Counted from the stretch's first letter, positions 39,014-48,991 are shown. The stretch is DNA of 64,000 nt from Bradyrhizobium sp. 170 (GCF_023101085.1 NZ_CP064703.1:806001-870000); one strand, 5' to 3'. Translations and numbers: made by a program. The notes: generated by a model from the sequence alone, not told the origin.

Positions 39014-40639
39014 ATGGACGCCATCAACCAGCCCTTGCTCGATGTGCGCGACCTCTCGGTGGCGTTCCACCAGCCGAGCGGCGCCACGACTGCCGTCGAC
39101 CGCATTTCTTTCTCCATCAAACGCGGCGAGTGCGTGGCCCTCGTCGGCGAGTCCGGCTCCGGCAAGTCGGTCAGCGCGCTGTCGGTGCTCAAACTGTTGC
39201 CCTATCCGACCGCCTCGCATCCCTCCGGCACTATCCATTTCAAAGGCCGTGAGCTGCTCAACGCCTCGGAGCGCGAGATGCGCGAAATCCGCGGCAACGA
39301 CATCTCGATCATCTTTCAGGAGCCGATGACCTCGCTCAATCCGCTCCATACCATCGAGGCGCAGATCGGCGAGATCCTCTCGCTGCATACCGGCATCAGC
39401 GGATCGATGGCGCGGGCGCGCACGCTGGAGCTCTTGACGCAGGTCGGCATTCCCGATCCCGAAACCCGGCTGAAGAGCTATCCCCATCAATTGTCAGGCG
39501 GCCAGCGCCAGCGCGTCATGATCGCGATGGCGCTCGCCAACGAGCCGGACTTGCTGATCGCGGACGAGCCGACCACCGCGCTCGATGTCACGGTGCAGGC
39601 CCAGATCCTGGCGCTGCTCGCCGAGATCAGGTCCCGGCTCGGCATGAGCATGCTGTTCATCACCCACGATCTCGGCATCGTCCGCCGCATCGCCGACGTC
39701 GTCTGCGTGATGAACTCTGGCAAGATCGTCGAGCAGGGGCCGGTCGAACAGGTCTTCACCGCCCCGAAGCACGCCTATACGCGCGCGCTGCTCGCGGCCG
39801 AGCCAAAGCCCGACCCGGCGCCGCCGCGGCCCAACGAACCGGTGGTGATGTCGGCCGACAATCTCAAGGTCTGGTTTCCGATCAAGCGCGGGCTGTTGCG
39901 CTCGACCGTCGGCCATATCAAGGCGGTGGATGGCGTCAGCGTCGCGGTGCGCAAGGGCGAGACGCTCGGTGTCGTCGGCGAATCCGGCTCGGGCAAGACC
40001 ACGTTGGGCCTCGCATTGCTGCGGCTGATTTCCTCTGACGGACCGATCGTGTTCCTCGGCAACAACATTCAGGGCCTGCGCTTCAAGGCCATGCTGCCGT
40101 TCCGCCGCGACATGCAGATCGTGTTTCAGGATCCGTTCGGCGCGCTGAGCCCGCGCATGTCGGTCGGCGATATCGTCGCCGAGGGCCTGAGCGTGCATCA
40201 GAAGTCGCTGTCGTATGAAGCGCGCGAGGAGCGTGTCGTCAAGGCGCTCCAGGACGTTGGCCTCGATCCGGCGACGCGCTTCCGCTATCCGCATGAATTC
40301 TCTGGCGGCCAGCGCCAGCGCATTTCGATCGCGCGCGCGGCGGTGCTGGAGCCGAATTTCGTCGTGCTGGACGAGCCGACCTCAGCGCTCGACATGCTCT
40401 TCCAGGCGCAGATGGTCGACCTGTTGCGCGAGCTGCAGCGCAAGCGCGACCTGACCTATATGTTCATCTCGCACGATCTGCGCGTCGTGGCTTCGCTGGC
40501 GAGCCATCTGATCGTGATGCGCCACGGCAAGGTGGTGGAGGAGGGGCCGGCCGCGGAGCTCTTCAAGAATCCGAAGAGCGACTACACCCGCGCGCTGTTC
40601 GCCGCCGCGTTCCGCATCGAGGCCGTGCCGGAGGCATAG
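39014..40639 (+). CDS. yejF: Peptide ABC transporter dual ATPase YejF
   Basis: This 541-residue protein fuses two ABC ATPase domains. The first has Walker A GESGSGKS near residues 45-52 and signature [15 protein letters not shown] near 160. The second has [12 protein letters not shown] near 322-333 and [17 protein letters not shown] near 427-443. DppD-type linker segments follow the first domain ([15 protein letters not shown]). It energises the YejB/E channel. The gene is 9 bases past yejE and closes the operon. Confidence 0.94.
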   Translation: MDAINQPLLDVRDLSVAFHQPSGATTAVDRISFSIKRGECVALVGESGSGKSVSALSVLKLLPYPTASHPSGTIHFKGRELLNASEREMREIRGNDISIIFQEPMTSLNPLHTIEAQIGEILSLHTGISGSMARARTLELLTQVGIPDPETRLKSYPHQLSGGQRQRVMIAMALANEPDLLIADEPTTALDVTVQAQILALLAEIRSRLGMSMLFITHDLGIVRRIADVVCVMNSGKIVEQGPVEQVFTAPKHAYTRALLAAEPKPDPAPPRPNEPVVMSADNLKVWFPIKRGLLRSTVGHIKAVDGVSVAVRKGETLGVVGESGSGKTTLGLALLRLISSDGPIVFLGNNIQGLRFKAMLPFRRDMQIVFQDPFGALSPRMSVGDIVAEGLSVHQKSLSYEAREERVVKALQDVGLDPATRFRYPHEFSGGQRQRISIARAAVLEPNFVVLDEPTSALDMLFQAQMVDLLRELQRKRDLTYMFISHDLRVVASLASHLIVMRHGKVVEEGPAAELFKNPKSDYTRALFAAAFRIEAVPEA

Positions 40640-40644
40640 TAGAG

Positions 40645-40769
40645 GTCGTCATATCCCGCGAAAGCGGGGTATCCAGTACGCCGCGGCCTTTCGGTTCTAT
40701 TGCTGAGGCCTCTGGAATACTGGATCACCCGCCCCGGTGCGCAATTGCGCACAAGGCGGGGTGATGACG
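40645..40769. repeat. Palindromic intergenic repeat, family B, copy 2
   Basis: The ends are GTCGTCATATCCCGCGAAAG and a closing GGCGGGGTGATGACGG. CCAGTACGCCGCGG is shared with copy 1 at 15562-15659, and TGCGCAATTGCGCA is an inner palindrome. It separates the convergent yejF and NlpC/P60 genes. Confidence 0.85.
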
Positions 40770-40781
40770 GTGAGATTGGTT

Positions 40782-41624
40782 CTACAACCGCCTTATCGCC
40801 GTGACTTCGCTGCCCGCCGCTTTGATCCGCGCGATCGCTTCCTGCGTGTTCTCCACGACCGTCGCCATGTGATGCGCGTTGGCGTGCACGATGCTGTCGG
40901 CGTCGCGGACGATCGCGACGTGGCCTTTCCAGAAGATCAAATCGCCGCGCTGCAGCGTCTTCATCTCGGCAGCACTCAATTCCCGCCCGAGGCCGTCCTG
41001 TTGCATGTCGCTGTCGCGCGGGCAGCCGGTGCCGGCGGCGTTCAGCGAAACCTGGACGAGACCGGAGCAATCGATGCCGAGCGAACTCTTGCCACCCCAT
41101 AGATAGGGCGTGCCGGCAAATCGCTCCGCGACTGCTACGAAATCTTGCTCCATGGCGTCGAGGCCGCCGACATGCCGCCGCGGCAGATACCAGCCCTCGC
41201 CCGTTACGGCGAACCCGCCGTCTTCACGCACGACCGTCACCCTTGCACCCATGGGCAGCGTTTCGACCGGCGGCAGCTTGATCGAGGGGCCCGGGAACGC
41301 GAACGTCCGCAACGCCGTGACCTTGTGCGTCGGAGCCGCAGCGGGCCTGACCAGTGCGGCATCCGGAATCCAGCCGACATAGCCGTCGCTGTTAAGCTGG
41401 CCCCAGGCAAAGCCTTCGCCATCGCGATTGTAGATCGTGACGCGTTCGCCCTTCAGCGCCTGCGTCGACAGCATGGCATCTGCCGATGGCGCCTCGCGCA
41501 GCGGCGCGATGGCATCGCGCACGCAGTATTCTTCGCCGGTGACAAAGCGCGCGGCCTTCACCTTGCCTTCGAGATATTTGGCGGCGAGGTCCGGCCGTGC
41601 CGGCGTCAGGCGCGGATCATGCAT
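40782..41624 (-). CDS. NlpC/P60 peptidase with SH3 domains (YkfC-like, cytosolic)
   Basis: This 280-residue protein has two SH3b-like modules (residues about 35-92 and 100-150) and an NlpC/P60 domain from about 160. The catalytic Cys is Cys186 in GIDCSGLV, with His235 in GHVAIV and a third polar residue near His247. There is no signal peptide, so it should act in the cytoplasm, as does YkfC, a gamma-D-glutamyl-diamino-acid peptidase of muropeptide recycling. Its start overlaps the end of the M17 aminopeptidase gene by 8 bases. The substrate is inferred. Confidence 0.87.
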   Translation of the reverse strand: MHDPRLTPARPDLAAKYLEGKVKAARFVTGEEYCVRDAIAPLREAPSADAMLSTQALKGERVTIYNRDGEGFAWGQLNSDGYVGWIPDAALVRPAAAPTHKVTALRTFAFPGPSIKLPPVETLPMGARVTVVREDGGFAVTGEGWYLPRRHVGGLDAMEQDFVAVAERFAGTPYLWGGKSSLGIDCSGLVQVSLNAAGTGCPRDSDMQQDGLGRELSAAEMKTLQRGDLIFWKGHVAIVRDADSIVHANAHHMATVVENTQEAIARIKAAGSEVTAIRRL

Positions 41625-42999
41625 GGCGTTCGCTCAGCAGCTTGTAGATGGCGCGCACGGCCTGGCATTCGCCGCCTTCGGGGCGCGCGGGTTTTGCGGA
41701 CGGCGTCCAGCCATAGATATCGACATGCAGCCAGCTCTTTGCATCCGTCACGAAGCGCTGCAAAAACAGCGCGCAGGTGATCGAGCCGGCAAAGCCGCCG
41801 GACGGCGCGTTGTTGATGTCGGCGACCTTCGAATCCAGCCAGGAATCATAGGGCGGCCACAGCGGCATTCGCCACAACGGATCGTTCTCCCGTTTCGCAT
41901 GAGCTGAGACGCTTTCGGCAAGCGTCTCATCATGGGTGTAAAAGGGCGGTAATTCCGGCCCCAGCGCCACCCGCGCCGCACCCGTCAGGGTGCCGAGGTC
42001 GACAAGCAAGTCCGGCTTCTCCTCGTCCGCCAGCGCCAGCGCATCGGCCAGCACCAGCCGCCCCTCGGCGTCGGTGTTGCCGATCTCCACGTTAAGTCCC
42101 TTGCGCGACTTGAAGATGTCGAGCGGGCGGAAGGCGTTACCGGCCACCGCGTTCTCGACCGCGGGGATCAGCACGCGCAGCCGAACCTTCAGCCTGGCAT
42201 CCATCACCATCTGCGCCAGCGCCAGCACGTTGGCGGCGCCGCCCATGTCCTTTTTCATGATCAGCATGCCGCTGGACGGCTTCAGGTCAAGGCCGCCGGT
42301 GTCGAAGCAGACGCCCTTGCCGACCAGCGTTACCCTGGGATGGGCGGGATCGCCCCAGTTCAGATCGATCAGGCGCGGGGCGCGCGTCGAGGCCATGCCG
42401 ACGGCGTGGATCAGCGGAAAGTTCTGCTTCACGAGTTCGTCGCCGACGATGCAGTTGAACTGGGCGCCGAACCGCGTCGCCAACGCTTGCGCAGCCTGCG
42501 CCAGTTCTTCCGGGCCCATATCGTTCGACGGCGTATTGATCAGGTCGCGCGCAAGCGCTGCCGCCTCCGCCATCCGCGCGATATCGGCGACATCGATGCC
42601 GTCGGGCGGCGCCAGCCGGACGTTGGGCGTTTCGTTCTTGCGATAACGGCCGAACCGATAGGTCCCAAGGGCAAAGGCCAGCGTCGCGAGCCGCACATCA
42701 TGCGGCGCATTGGCAAAGCGATAGACGCCCGGCGGCAGCAGGCCGGGCAGCGCGCCCGGCCGGAACAGATCGCGTGACTTGCTGCTCTCGTCTTCGAGGC
42801 CGAACACGACCTGCGCGATCTTCCCGTCGGGCGCGGGCAGCGTCAGGCATTTGCCGGGCTTGGCGGTGAAGTCGTTGGCCGCCGCAAACTGTCGGGCTTG
42901 CTCGGGAAGCTCCCGGGCGATCGCGGTCCATGTCGTCTTGGTGGCGAAAATGATCGGAATGGCAGCGGCGTCGGGTACGGTCTCGAACGGGGATTGCAT
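41617..42999 (-). CDS. Leucyl aminopeptidase family protein (M17)
   Basis: This 460-residue M17 metallo-aminopeptidase has metal ligands in the segments LVGKGVCFDTGGLDLKPSSG near 228-247 and NTDAEGRLVLADALALA near 305-321, with the catalytic Arg in the latter. KDMGGAANVLALA near 252 is also characteristic. The N-terminal domain is shorter than in E. coli PepA. It would release N-terminal residues from peptides in the cytosol. It is translationally coupled to the NlpC/P60 gene. Confidence 0.92.
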   Translation of the reverse strand: MQSPFETVPDAAAIPIIFATKTTWTAIARELPEQARQFAAANDFTAKPGKCLTLPAPDGKIAQVVFGLEDESSKSRDLFRPGALPGLLPPGVYRFANAPHDVRLATLAFALGTYRFGRYRKNETPNVRLAPPDGIDVADIARMAEAAALARDLINTPSNDMGPEELAQAAQALATRFGAQFNCIVGDELVKQNFPLIHAVGMASTRAPRLIDLNWGDPAHPRVTLVGKGVCFDTGGLDLKPSSGMLIMKKDMGGAANVLALAQMVMDARLKVRLRVLIPAVENAVAGNAFRPLDIFKSRKGLNVEIGNTDAEGRLVLADALALADEEKPDLLVDLGTLTGAARVALGPELPPFYTHDETLAESVSAHAKRENDPLWRMPLWPPYDSWLDSKVADINNAPSGGFAGSITCALFLQRFVTDAKSWLHVDIYGWTPSAKPARPEGGECQAVRAIYKLLSERHA

Positions 43000-43135
43000 G
43001 CTGGTCTCGCGGAAGAGGACGGGCAGGGTGGTGCCGATGGCATAGCACGGCCAATTAACCGGCCGTTAGGGTTAACGGTCTATTGATGGCGCGTTCGGCT
43101 TCATTCGACAGCCATTTCCCGTGAGTTGAAGTGCC

Positions 43136-43996
43136 ATGCGTCGACCGTCCAGCCATTCCCGGTCTCTTGCCGGGTCTCTCGCTCGGTTCCTCTCCTCCGC
43201 GGCCGTGACGGCGGTTCTCGCCGCCGGCCTTGGCGGCTGCCAGACCATGTCCGACATAACGGGGTCGCTGACTTCATCGTCATCGTCATCGTCATCGAAG
43301 GCGCCAGCCGTTCCCGAAGATCCGCGCCGCGCGGTCGAGGTCTACGGCGAACGATATCGCGCCAATCCCAAGGATGCCGAGGCGGCGCTGGGATACGGCC
43401 AGGCGCTCCGCGCCACCGGCCAGCGGGCGCAGGCCGCCGCCGTGCTCGAGCAGGCCACCATCGCCCATTCCGGCAACAAGGCGCTGCTTGCCGCTTATGG
43501 CCGCGCGCTCGCCGACAACGGCAATTCGCAGGCGGCCTTCGACGTGCTCAGCCGCGCCCATTCGCCCGCCAATCCCGACTGGCGCATTCTTTCGGTGCAG
43601 GGCACCACGCTCGACAAGATGGCCAAGCACGAGGAGGCCCGCCGCTATTACGCGACCGCGCTGAAGATCGTGCCGGAAGAGCCTTCGGTGCTCTCCAATC
43701 TCGGTCTGTCCTACATGCTGACGCGGGAATTGCCGCAGGCCGAGGAAACGCTGCGGCGCGCCCATTCCAATCCCCGCGCCGACGGCAGGGTGCGGCAGAA
43801 CCTGGCGCTCGTGGTCGGCCTGCAGGGCCGCTTCGCGGAAGCCGAGACCATCGCCAAGGGCGATCTGCCGGCCGACGAAGCGACCGCCAACGTGGCTTAC
43901 TTGCGGGAAATGCTCAGCCGCAAGGACAAGGACAATTCGCGTCCTCCCGGCAAACAGGCGACCGTCCCGGTCGCGGCCCTCAACCGGCCGGACTAG
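43136..43996 (+). CDS. tadD: Tad pilus lipoprotein TadD (TPR protein)
   Basis: This 286-residue lipoprotein has a lipobox GLGGC with the acylated Cys at residue 35. A serine-rich linker (SSSSSSSS, residues about 46-54) is encoded by four TCATCG units. At least four tetratricopeptide repeats follow (from RYRANPKDAEAALGYGQALR to PQAEETLRRAHSNPRADGR). TadD assists assembly of the secretin and the pilus. It is divergent from the peptidase pair and convergent with tadC, rather than in the main Tad operon. Confidence 0.88.
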   Translation: MRRPSSHSRSLAGSLARFLSSAAVTAVLAAGLGGCQTMSDITGSLTSSSSSSSSKAPAVPEDPRRAVEVYGERYRANPKDAEAALGYGQALRATGQRAQAAAVLEQATIAHSGNKALLAAYGRALADNGNSQAAFDVLSRAHSPANPDWRILSVQGTTLDKMAKHEEARRYYATALKIVPEEPSVLSNLGLSYMLTRELPQAEETLRRAHSNPRADGRVRQNLALVVGLQGRFAEAETIAKGDLPADEATANVAYLREMLSRKDKDNSRPPGKQATVPVAALNRPD

Positions 43997-44000
43997 CGCG

Positions 44001-44120
44001 TCGGCTCTGATTGAATCGGAGCCGATGCCCTGGATTTTTGTTCTGACGCGTTTTCTTCACGCGAACCGTTGATCCATCCCGGATCAAGTCCGGGGCAAGC
44101 TTTCGCTCGAAAACGCTATG
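44001..44120. repeat. Palindromic intergenic repeat, family F, copy 1
   Basis: It contains CGGCTCTGATTGAATCGGAG, then TTCTGACGCGTTTTCTTCAC plus GCGAACC, and ends CTTTCGCTCGAAAACGCTAT. An inverted copy lies at 55681-55790. It separates convergent tadD and tadC. Confidence 0.87.
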
Positions 44121-44260
44121 GGCCGGCAGTGAGCCGTCGTCGCCAGCGAAGCGGACTTCCCAATCTTCAAGGTCGTCTAAAATCAATCCAGCGTCGCGCG
44201 TGCCGCGGCAAGCCGGGGTTGATGACGTCGAGCGGCGCGGCATCCGCCGCGCCGATCGCC

Positions 44261-45235
44261 TTACGGCATCATCTGGATCTTGATGTAGGTCGGTCCGAGA
44301 ATGACGATGAACAGGCACGGCAGGAAGAACAGGATCATCGGCACGGTCAGTTTCGGCGGCAGCGCGGCGGCCTTCTTCTCGGCTTCGTTCATCCGCATGT
44401 CGCGGTTTTCCTGCGCCATCACGCGCAGGCTCTGGCCGAGCGGGGTGCCGTAGCGTTCCGACTGCATCAGCGCCAGGCAGACCGATTTTACGCCCTCGAG
44501 GCCGGTGCGCTTGGCGAGGTTCTCGTAGGCCACCTTGCGGTCCTGCAGGTAGGACAATTCGGCCGTGGTCAGCGAGAATTCCTCCGACAGCGCGATCGAC
44601 TGCGATGCAATTTCGGTGGAGACCTTGCGGAAGGCGACTTCGACCGACATGCCGGACTCGATGCAGATCAGCAGCAGGTCGAGTGCGTCGGGAAAGGCGC
44701 GCTTGATCGAGAGCTGGCGCTTGCTGATGGCGTTCTTCAGGAACAGCATCGGGGCCTGCAGCCCGAGATAGGCGGCGGCGACGCAGATGCCGATCTTGAC
44801 CGTCAGCGATTTGTCCATCTGCGTGATCACGAACACGTAGAGGGCCGCGCCGATAAACAGCACGATCGGTGTCACCGCGCGGGCAAACAGGAACGTGACG
44901 TAGGGCGCCTGGCCGCGATAGCCGGCCATGATCAGCTTGTCGCGCGCGGCTTCCTGCGCCAGCCATTTGGTCAGGTTGAAATCTTCCACCACCTTGGAAA
45001 CGAGCTGCTTCGGGGTTTGCCGCAGCGACACCTTTTCCGATTTGGCGAGGCGGTCGCGCTCGCGCTGCCGGAGCCGTTCGCGCTCGCTGGCAACCGCCTT
45101 CATGCGCTTGGCGAGGCCTTCGCCGGCAAACAGCGGCATGATCAGCGTATAGGCGGTCGCGCTCGCCGCGATGGCGGCAAGCAGCATGGTCATGAACCGC
45201 GCGTCGTGCATCTTGGAGATCAGAAAATCAATCAT
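44261..45235 (-). CDS. tadC: Tad pilus inner-membrane protein TadC (T2SS-F domain)
   Basis: This 324-residue protein has an N-terminal membrane segment, a basic cytoplasmic stretch and a T2SSF domain (FPDALDLLLICIESGMSVEVAFRKV near 170-195, KRTGLEGVKSVCLALMQSERYGTPLGQSLRV near 240-270), then two C-terminal membrane segments. With TadB it forms the platform on which CpaF works. It is the last gene of the minus-strand Tad operon, 10 bases past tadB. Confidence 0.92.
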   Translation of the reverse strand: MIDFLISKMHDARFMTMLLAAIAASATAYTLIMPLFAGEGLAKRMKAVASERERLRQRERDRLAKSEKVSLRQTPKQLVSKVVEDFNLTKWLAQEAARDKLIMAGYRGQAPYVTFLFARAVTPIVLFIGAALYVFVITQMDKSLTVKIGICVAAAYLGLQAPMLFLKNAISKRQLSIKRAFPDALDLLLICIESGMSVEVAFRKVSTEIASQSIALSEEFSLTTAELSYLQDRKVAYENLAKRTGLEGVKSVCLALMQSERYGTPLGQSLRVMAQENRDMRMNEAEKKAAALPPKLTVPMILFFLPCLFIVILGPTYIKIQMMP

Positions 45236-45245
45236 GGCCGCACCG

Positions 45246-46223
45246 TCAGAAGTCGAAATTGATCATTTTCTTCATCACCAGAATGCCGATCGTCATCCAG
45301 CCGACGCAGCACACCAGCATGAACTGGCCGAGACTATGGGTCCAAAGCAGCGAGATGTAGTCCGGCGTCGAAATCCAGACCATCAGCATCACGATCGGGG
45401 GCAGCGAGCCGATGATGCCCGCGGAGGCCTTGGCTTCCGTCGACATCGCCTGAATCTTCTCCGCCATCTTCTTGCGGTCGCGCAGCACCTTGGAGAGGTT
45501 GCCGAGCGCTTCCGACAGGTTACCGCCGGACTTCTGCTGAATCGCGACCACGATGCCGAAGAAGTTCGCCTCTGGCAGCGGCATCCGCTCATACAGCCGC
45601 GTGCAGGCCTCGCCCAGCGGCATGCCGATGGTCTGGGTTTCGATGATGGCGTTGAACTCGCTCTTGAGCGGCTCGGGTGAATCGGCTGCCACCACCTTGA
45701 TCGATTCGAACAGCGGCAGACCGGCCTTGATGCCGCGCACGATGACGTCGACGGCGTCGGGCAGCGCCTTCAGAAACGCCTTCTCGCGGCGCTTCTTGAG
45801 AAAGCCCAGGACCCAGCGCGGCAGGCCGAGGCCCGTGCCGAAAGCCATCACGGCGGCGCCCAGCAGGTGGCCGCCGATCACAAAGGCGAGCACGAAACCG
45901 ACCGCGCCTGAAACGCCTGACGCGATCCAGAATTTCTGGGGTGTCCAGGATCCCAAACCGGCCTGGGCGAGGCGGGTGGTGAGCGGGACGGACTTCTCTT
46001 TTTTGCGCCGGGCGTCGAGTTCCTTCAGCGATCCCTCGACCTGCTCGCGGCGCGAGCGCTGGGTTTTCTCGACCTGACGCGCCGGCGCGTCGGCACGTGC
46101 GATCGAGGCGCGGCGGGATTCGGCCTTCCTCTGGCCCGACAGCGATGGATAGATGAATACCCAGGCCAGGCCGCCAATGGCGGTAGCGGCGAGAAACGCC
46201 AGTGCGAGCGTCTGTATGCTCAT
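45246..46223 (-). CDS. tadB: Tad pilus inner-membrane protein TadB (T2SS-F domain)
   Basis: This 325-residue protein begins at ATG 46223 with a membrane segment (LALAFLAATAIGGLAWVFIY), then a charged stretch (SRRASIARADAPARQVEKTQ) and a T2SSF domain (LPDAVDVIVRGIKAGLPLFESIKVV near 165-190, PEANFFGIVVAIQQKSGGNL near 230-250). It pairs with TadC. It lies 7 bases past the cpaF stop. The frame is open upstream, but the start chosen gives the family N-terminus. Confidence 0.92.
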   Translation of the reverse strand: MSIQTLALAFLAATAIGGLAWVFIYPSLSGQRKAESRRASIARADAPARQVEKTQRSRREQVEGSLKELDARRKKEKSVPLTTRLAQAGLGSWTPQKFWIASGVSGAVGFVLAFVIGGHLLGAAVMAFGTGLGLPRWVLGFLKKRREKAFLKALPDAVDVIVRGIKAGLPLFESIKVVAADSPEPLKSEFNAIIETQTIGMPLGEACTRLYERMPLPEANFFGIVVAIQQKSGGNLSEALGNLSKVLRDRKKMAEKIQAMSTEAKASAGIIGSLPPIVMLMVWISTPDYISLLWTHSLGQFMLVCCVGWMTIGILVMKKMINFDF

Positions 46224-46230
46224 AGGTCCC

Positions 46231-47697
46231 TCACGTATTCTCGGCGACTTCGGCGGCGTCGAGCGCGGCCGCAAGCCGCTTCTCTTCGCCGTAATATCGC
46301 GCCCGTTCCCAGAACCGCGGACGTCCGATCCCGGTCGAGCGGTGCCGCCCGATGATCTTGCCGTTCGCGTCTTCGCCGATCATGTCGTACAGGAACACAT
46401 CCTGGGTGATGATGGTGTCGCCCTCCATGCCCATCACCTCGGTGATGTGGGTGATGCGGCGCGAGCCGTCGCGCAGACGCGCGGCCTGCACGATGACGTC
46501 GATCGAGGCGCAGATCATCTCGCGGATGGTGCGCGAGGGCAGCGAGAAGCCGCCCATCGTGATCATCGATTCGCACCGCGACAGGGCTTCGCGCGGGTTG
46601 TTGGCGTGCAGCGTTCCCATCGAGCCGTCGTGGCCGGTATTCATGGCCTGCAGCAGGTCGAATGCCTCGGGTCCGCGGACTTCGCCGACGATGATGCGTT
46701 CGGGACGCATACGCAGGCAGTTGCGGACCAGTTCGCGCATCGTCACCTGGCCTTCGCCTTCGATGTTGGGCGGCCGGGTTTCCAGCCGCACCACGTGAGG
46801 CTGCTGCAGCTGGAGTTCGGCCGCGTCTTCGCAGGTGATGACGCGCTCGTCCTCCTCGATGAATTGGGTGAGGCAGTTCAGCAGCGTGGTCTTGCCCGAA
46901 CCGGTGCCGCCTGAGATCAGCACGTTGCAGCGGACGCGGCCGATGATCTGCAGGATCTGCGCGCCTTCCGGCGAGATCGCGCCGAACTTGACCAACTGGT
47001 CAAGCGTCAGCTTGTCCTTCTTGAACTTACGAATGGTGAGCGCGGGCCCGTCGATCGCCAGCGGCGGGACGATGGCGTTGACGCGGGAGCCGTCGGCGAG
47101 GCGGGCGTCGCAGATCGGCGACGATTCGTCGACACGCCGGCCGACCTGGCTGACGATGCGCTGGCAGATGTTGAGCAGCTGCTGGTTGTCGCGGAAGCGG
47201 ATGCCGGTCTTCTGGATCTTGCCGGCGACTTCGATGAACACCGTGCCGGCGCCGTTGACCATGATGTCGGCGATGTCGTCGCGCGACAGCAGCGGCTCCA
47301 GCGGGCCGTAGCCGAGCACGTCGTTGCAGATGTCGTCGAGCAGCTCTTCCTGCTCGGCAATCGACATCACGATGTTCTTGATCGCGATGATCTCGTTGAC
47401 GATGTCGCGGATTTCCTCGCGCGCCGACTCGCCGTCGAGCTTGGCGAGCTGGGCAAGGTCGATCGCCTCGATCAGGGCGCCGAAGATGGTCGCCTTGACC
47501 TGGTAGTAATTGTCGGATCGCCGCGCCTCCATGGCGGGCGCGGGCGGCGGCGCCTTCATGGGCGCGATTGGGGGCGAAGCGACGGCCGGCGCGGCCATCT
47601 CGCGCGAAACCGCCGGCGCCAAAGCCGGCTCCGGCGCCTGGATGGCGGGCTTCATTACCCGCGTATCACTATCATTTCCACTACGCTTACCGAACAC
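46231..47697 (-). CDS. cpaF: Tad pilus assembly ATPase CpaF (TadA)
   Basis: This 488-residue secretion ATPase has a proline/alanine-rich N-terminus (about 60 residues) and a catalytic core. Walker A is ISGGTGSGKTTLLN near residues 260-273. RIIVGEVRGPEAFDLLQAMN near 333-352 is the Walker B/Asp-box region, and VRLETRPPNIEGEGQ precedes it. It powers extension (and possibly retraction) of Flp pili at the inner membrane. It follows cpaE by 22 bases. Confidence 0.95.
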   Translation of the reverse strand: MFGKRSGNDSDTRVMKPAIQAPEPALAPAVSREMAAPAVASPPIAPMKAPPPAPAMEARRSDNYYQVKATIFGALIEAIDLAQLAKLDGESAREEIRDIVNEIIAIKNIVMSIAEQEELLDDICNDVLGYGPLEPLLSRDDIADIMVNGAGTVFIEVAGKIQKTGIRFRDNQQLLNICQRIVSQVGRRVDESSPICDARLADGSRVNAIVPPLAIDGPALTIRKFKKDKLTLDQLVKFGAISPEGAQILQIIGRVRCNVLISGGTGSGKTTLLNCLTQFIEEDERVITCEDAAELQLQQPHVVRLETRPPNIEGEGQVTMRELVRNCLRMRPERIIVGEVRGPEAFDLLQAMNTGHDGSMGTLHANNPREALSRCESMITMGGFSLPSRTIREMICASIDVIVQAARLRDGSRRITHITEVMGMEGDTIITQDVFLYDMIGEDANGKIIGRHRSTGIGRPRFWERARYYGEEKRLAAALDAAEVAENT

Positions 47698-47719
47698 GAT
47701 GGCACTCCACGCGGGCGAC

Positions 47720-48991
47720 TTACTTCTTGGCCCGCAACTTCTCGATCAAAGGCGACAGCAACGAACTCTTCGGCTTCTTGGTCTCGCCGCGGCCGGTGAG
47801 CCGCTGCGCAATCTGCAGGAACATCTCGGTGGTGCGATGCGTGGCGGAGATTTCCGCGATCATCTGGCCGTTGTTGGCGGCCGAACCGAAGATTTGCGGC
47901 TCGAACGGTATCGTGGCGATCGGGTGGTTTTCGATCGCCTTGGCGAATTCGGCGGCGGGGATCTCCGGACGCTTCGGGATGCCGACCTGATTGAGGCAAT
48001 AGAGCGGCGCGCGATCGTTCGGCCGTGATGCCTTCAAGAGGTCGAAGATGTTCTTGGTGTTGCGCAGATTGGCGAGATCGGGCGCCGCGACGATCAGGAT
48101 GTCGTCGGCCGCGATCAGGGCGCGCTTGGTCCATCCCGACCATTGATGGGGGACATCGAGCACGATGCAGGGCATCGTGGTGCGAAGCGTATCGAAGATC
48201 GAATCGAACGCCTCCGCGCCGAAATCGTAGACCCGGTCGAGCGTTGCCGGCGCCGCCAGCAGGCTGAGGTGGTCGGTGCATTTCGACAGCAGGCGGTCGA
48301 GGAACGCGGTATCGATCCGGTCGGGCGAGAACACCGCATCCGCGATGCCCTGCGGCGGGTCCTGATTGTAGTCGAGGCCGGCGGTGCCGAAAGCGAGGTC
48401 GAGATCGGCGACCACGGAATCCAGCGCCAGATCACGCGCGATCGCCCAGGCGACGTTGTGGGCGACGGTGGATGCGCCGACGCCGCCCTTGGCGCCGACG
48501 ATGGCAATGATGCGGCCGACGGCCTTGGCTTCCGGCGACGAGAACAGGTTGCAGATGGAGCGCACGACGTCGATGGCGTTGACCGGGGCGATGACGTAGT
48601 CGCTGACGCCACGGCGGACCAGTTCGCGATAGAGCATGACGTCGTTGATGCGCCCGATCACGATCACGCGGGTTCCGGCGTCGCAGACGGTGGCGAGCTG
48701 GTCGAGGCCGAGGAGAATGTCGTTGCGGCCTTCGGTCTCCAGGATGATGACGTTCGGGGTCGGCGCCGAGCGGTAGGCCTCGATGGCGGCGGCCATGCCG
48801 CCCATCTGGATCTTGAGGTGAGCCTTGCCCAGGCGGCGGTCTTCGCCCGCCGACTGCACGGCGGCCGCGGTTTCCACCGTCTCGCAGAAAGCCTGCACCG
48901 ACACCCGCGGCGCCGGCGCGATGTGATCCTCGGTGGAGGGTGCCGTGGCTTCCGGCTGCTGTTCTGAATTCTGGCGCGAGTAAGTGATCAT
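47720..48991 (-). CDS. cpaE: Tad pilus localisation protein CpaE/TadZ (ParA-like)
   Basis: This 423-residue protein has an N-terminal receiver-like domain (NVIILETEGRNDILLGLDQL near 67-86) and a MinD/ParA ATPase domain with deviant Walker A AKGGVGASTVAHN near 162-174. ADLDLAFGTAGLDYNQDPPQ follows near 195. CpaE/TadZ proteins position the pilus machine at the pole. The ATG at 48991 overlaps the cpaD stop by four bases (ATGA). Confidence 0.92.
   Translation of the reverse strand: MITYSRQNSEQQPEATAPSTEDHIAPAPRVSVQAFCETVETAAAVQSAGEDRRLGKAHLKIQMGGMAAAIEAYRSAPTPNVIILETEGRNDILLGLDQLATVCDAGTRVIVIGRINDVMLYRELVRRGVSDYVIAPVNAIDVVRSICNLFSSPEAKAVGRIIAIVGAKGGVGASTVAHNVAWAIARDLALDSVVADLDLAFGTAGLDYNQDPPQGIADAVFSPDRIDTAFLDRLLSKCTDHLSLLAAPATLDRVYDFGAEAFDSIFDTLRTTMPCIVLDVPHQWSGWTKRALIAADDILIVAAPDLANLRNTKNIFDLLKASRPNDRAPLYCLNQVGIPKRPEIPAAEFAKAIENHPIATIPFEPQIFGSAANNGQMIAEISATHRTTEMFLQIAQRLTGRGETKKPKSSLLSPLIEKLRAKK

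Noticed and set aside
43054..43075. CtrA box before tadD (two TTAA words)
   Set aside because: The spacing between the TTAA words is 13 bases, not 7.
43274..43297. CRISPR-like or satellite array
   Set aside because: It is only four direct hexamers inside a coding sequence, with no spacers.
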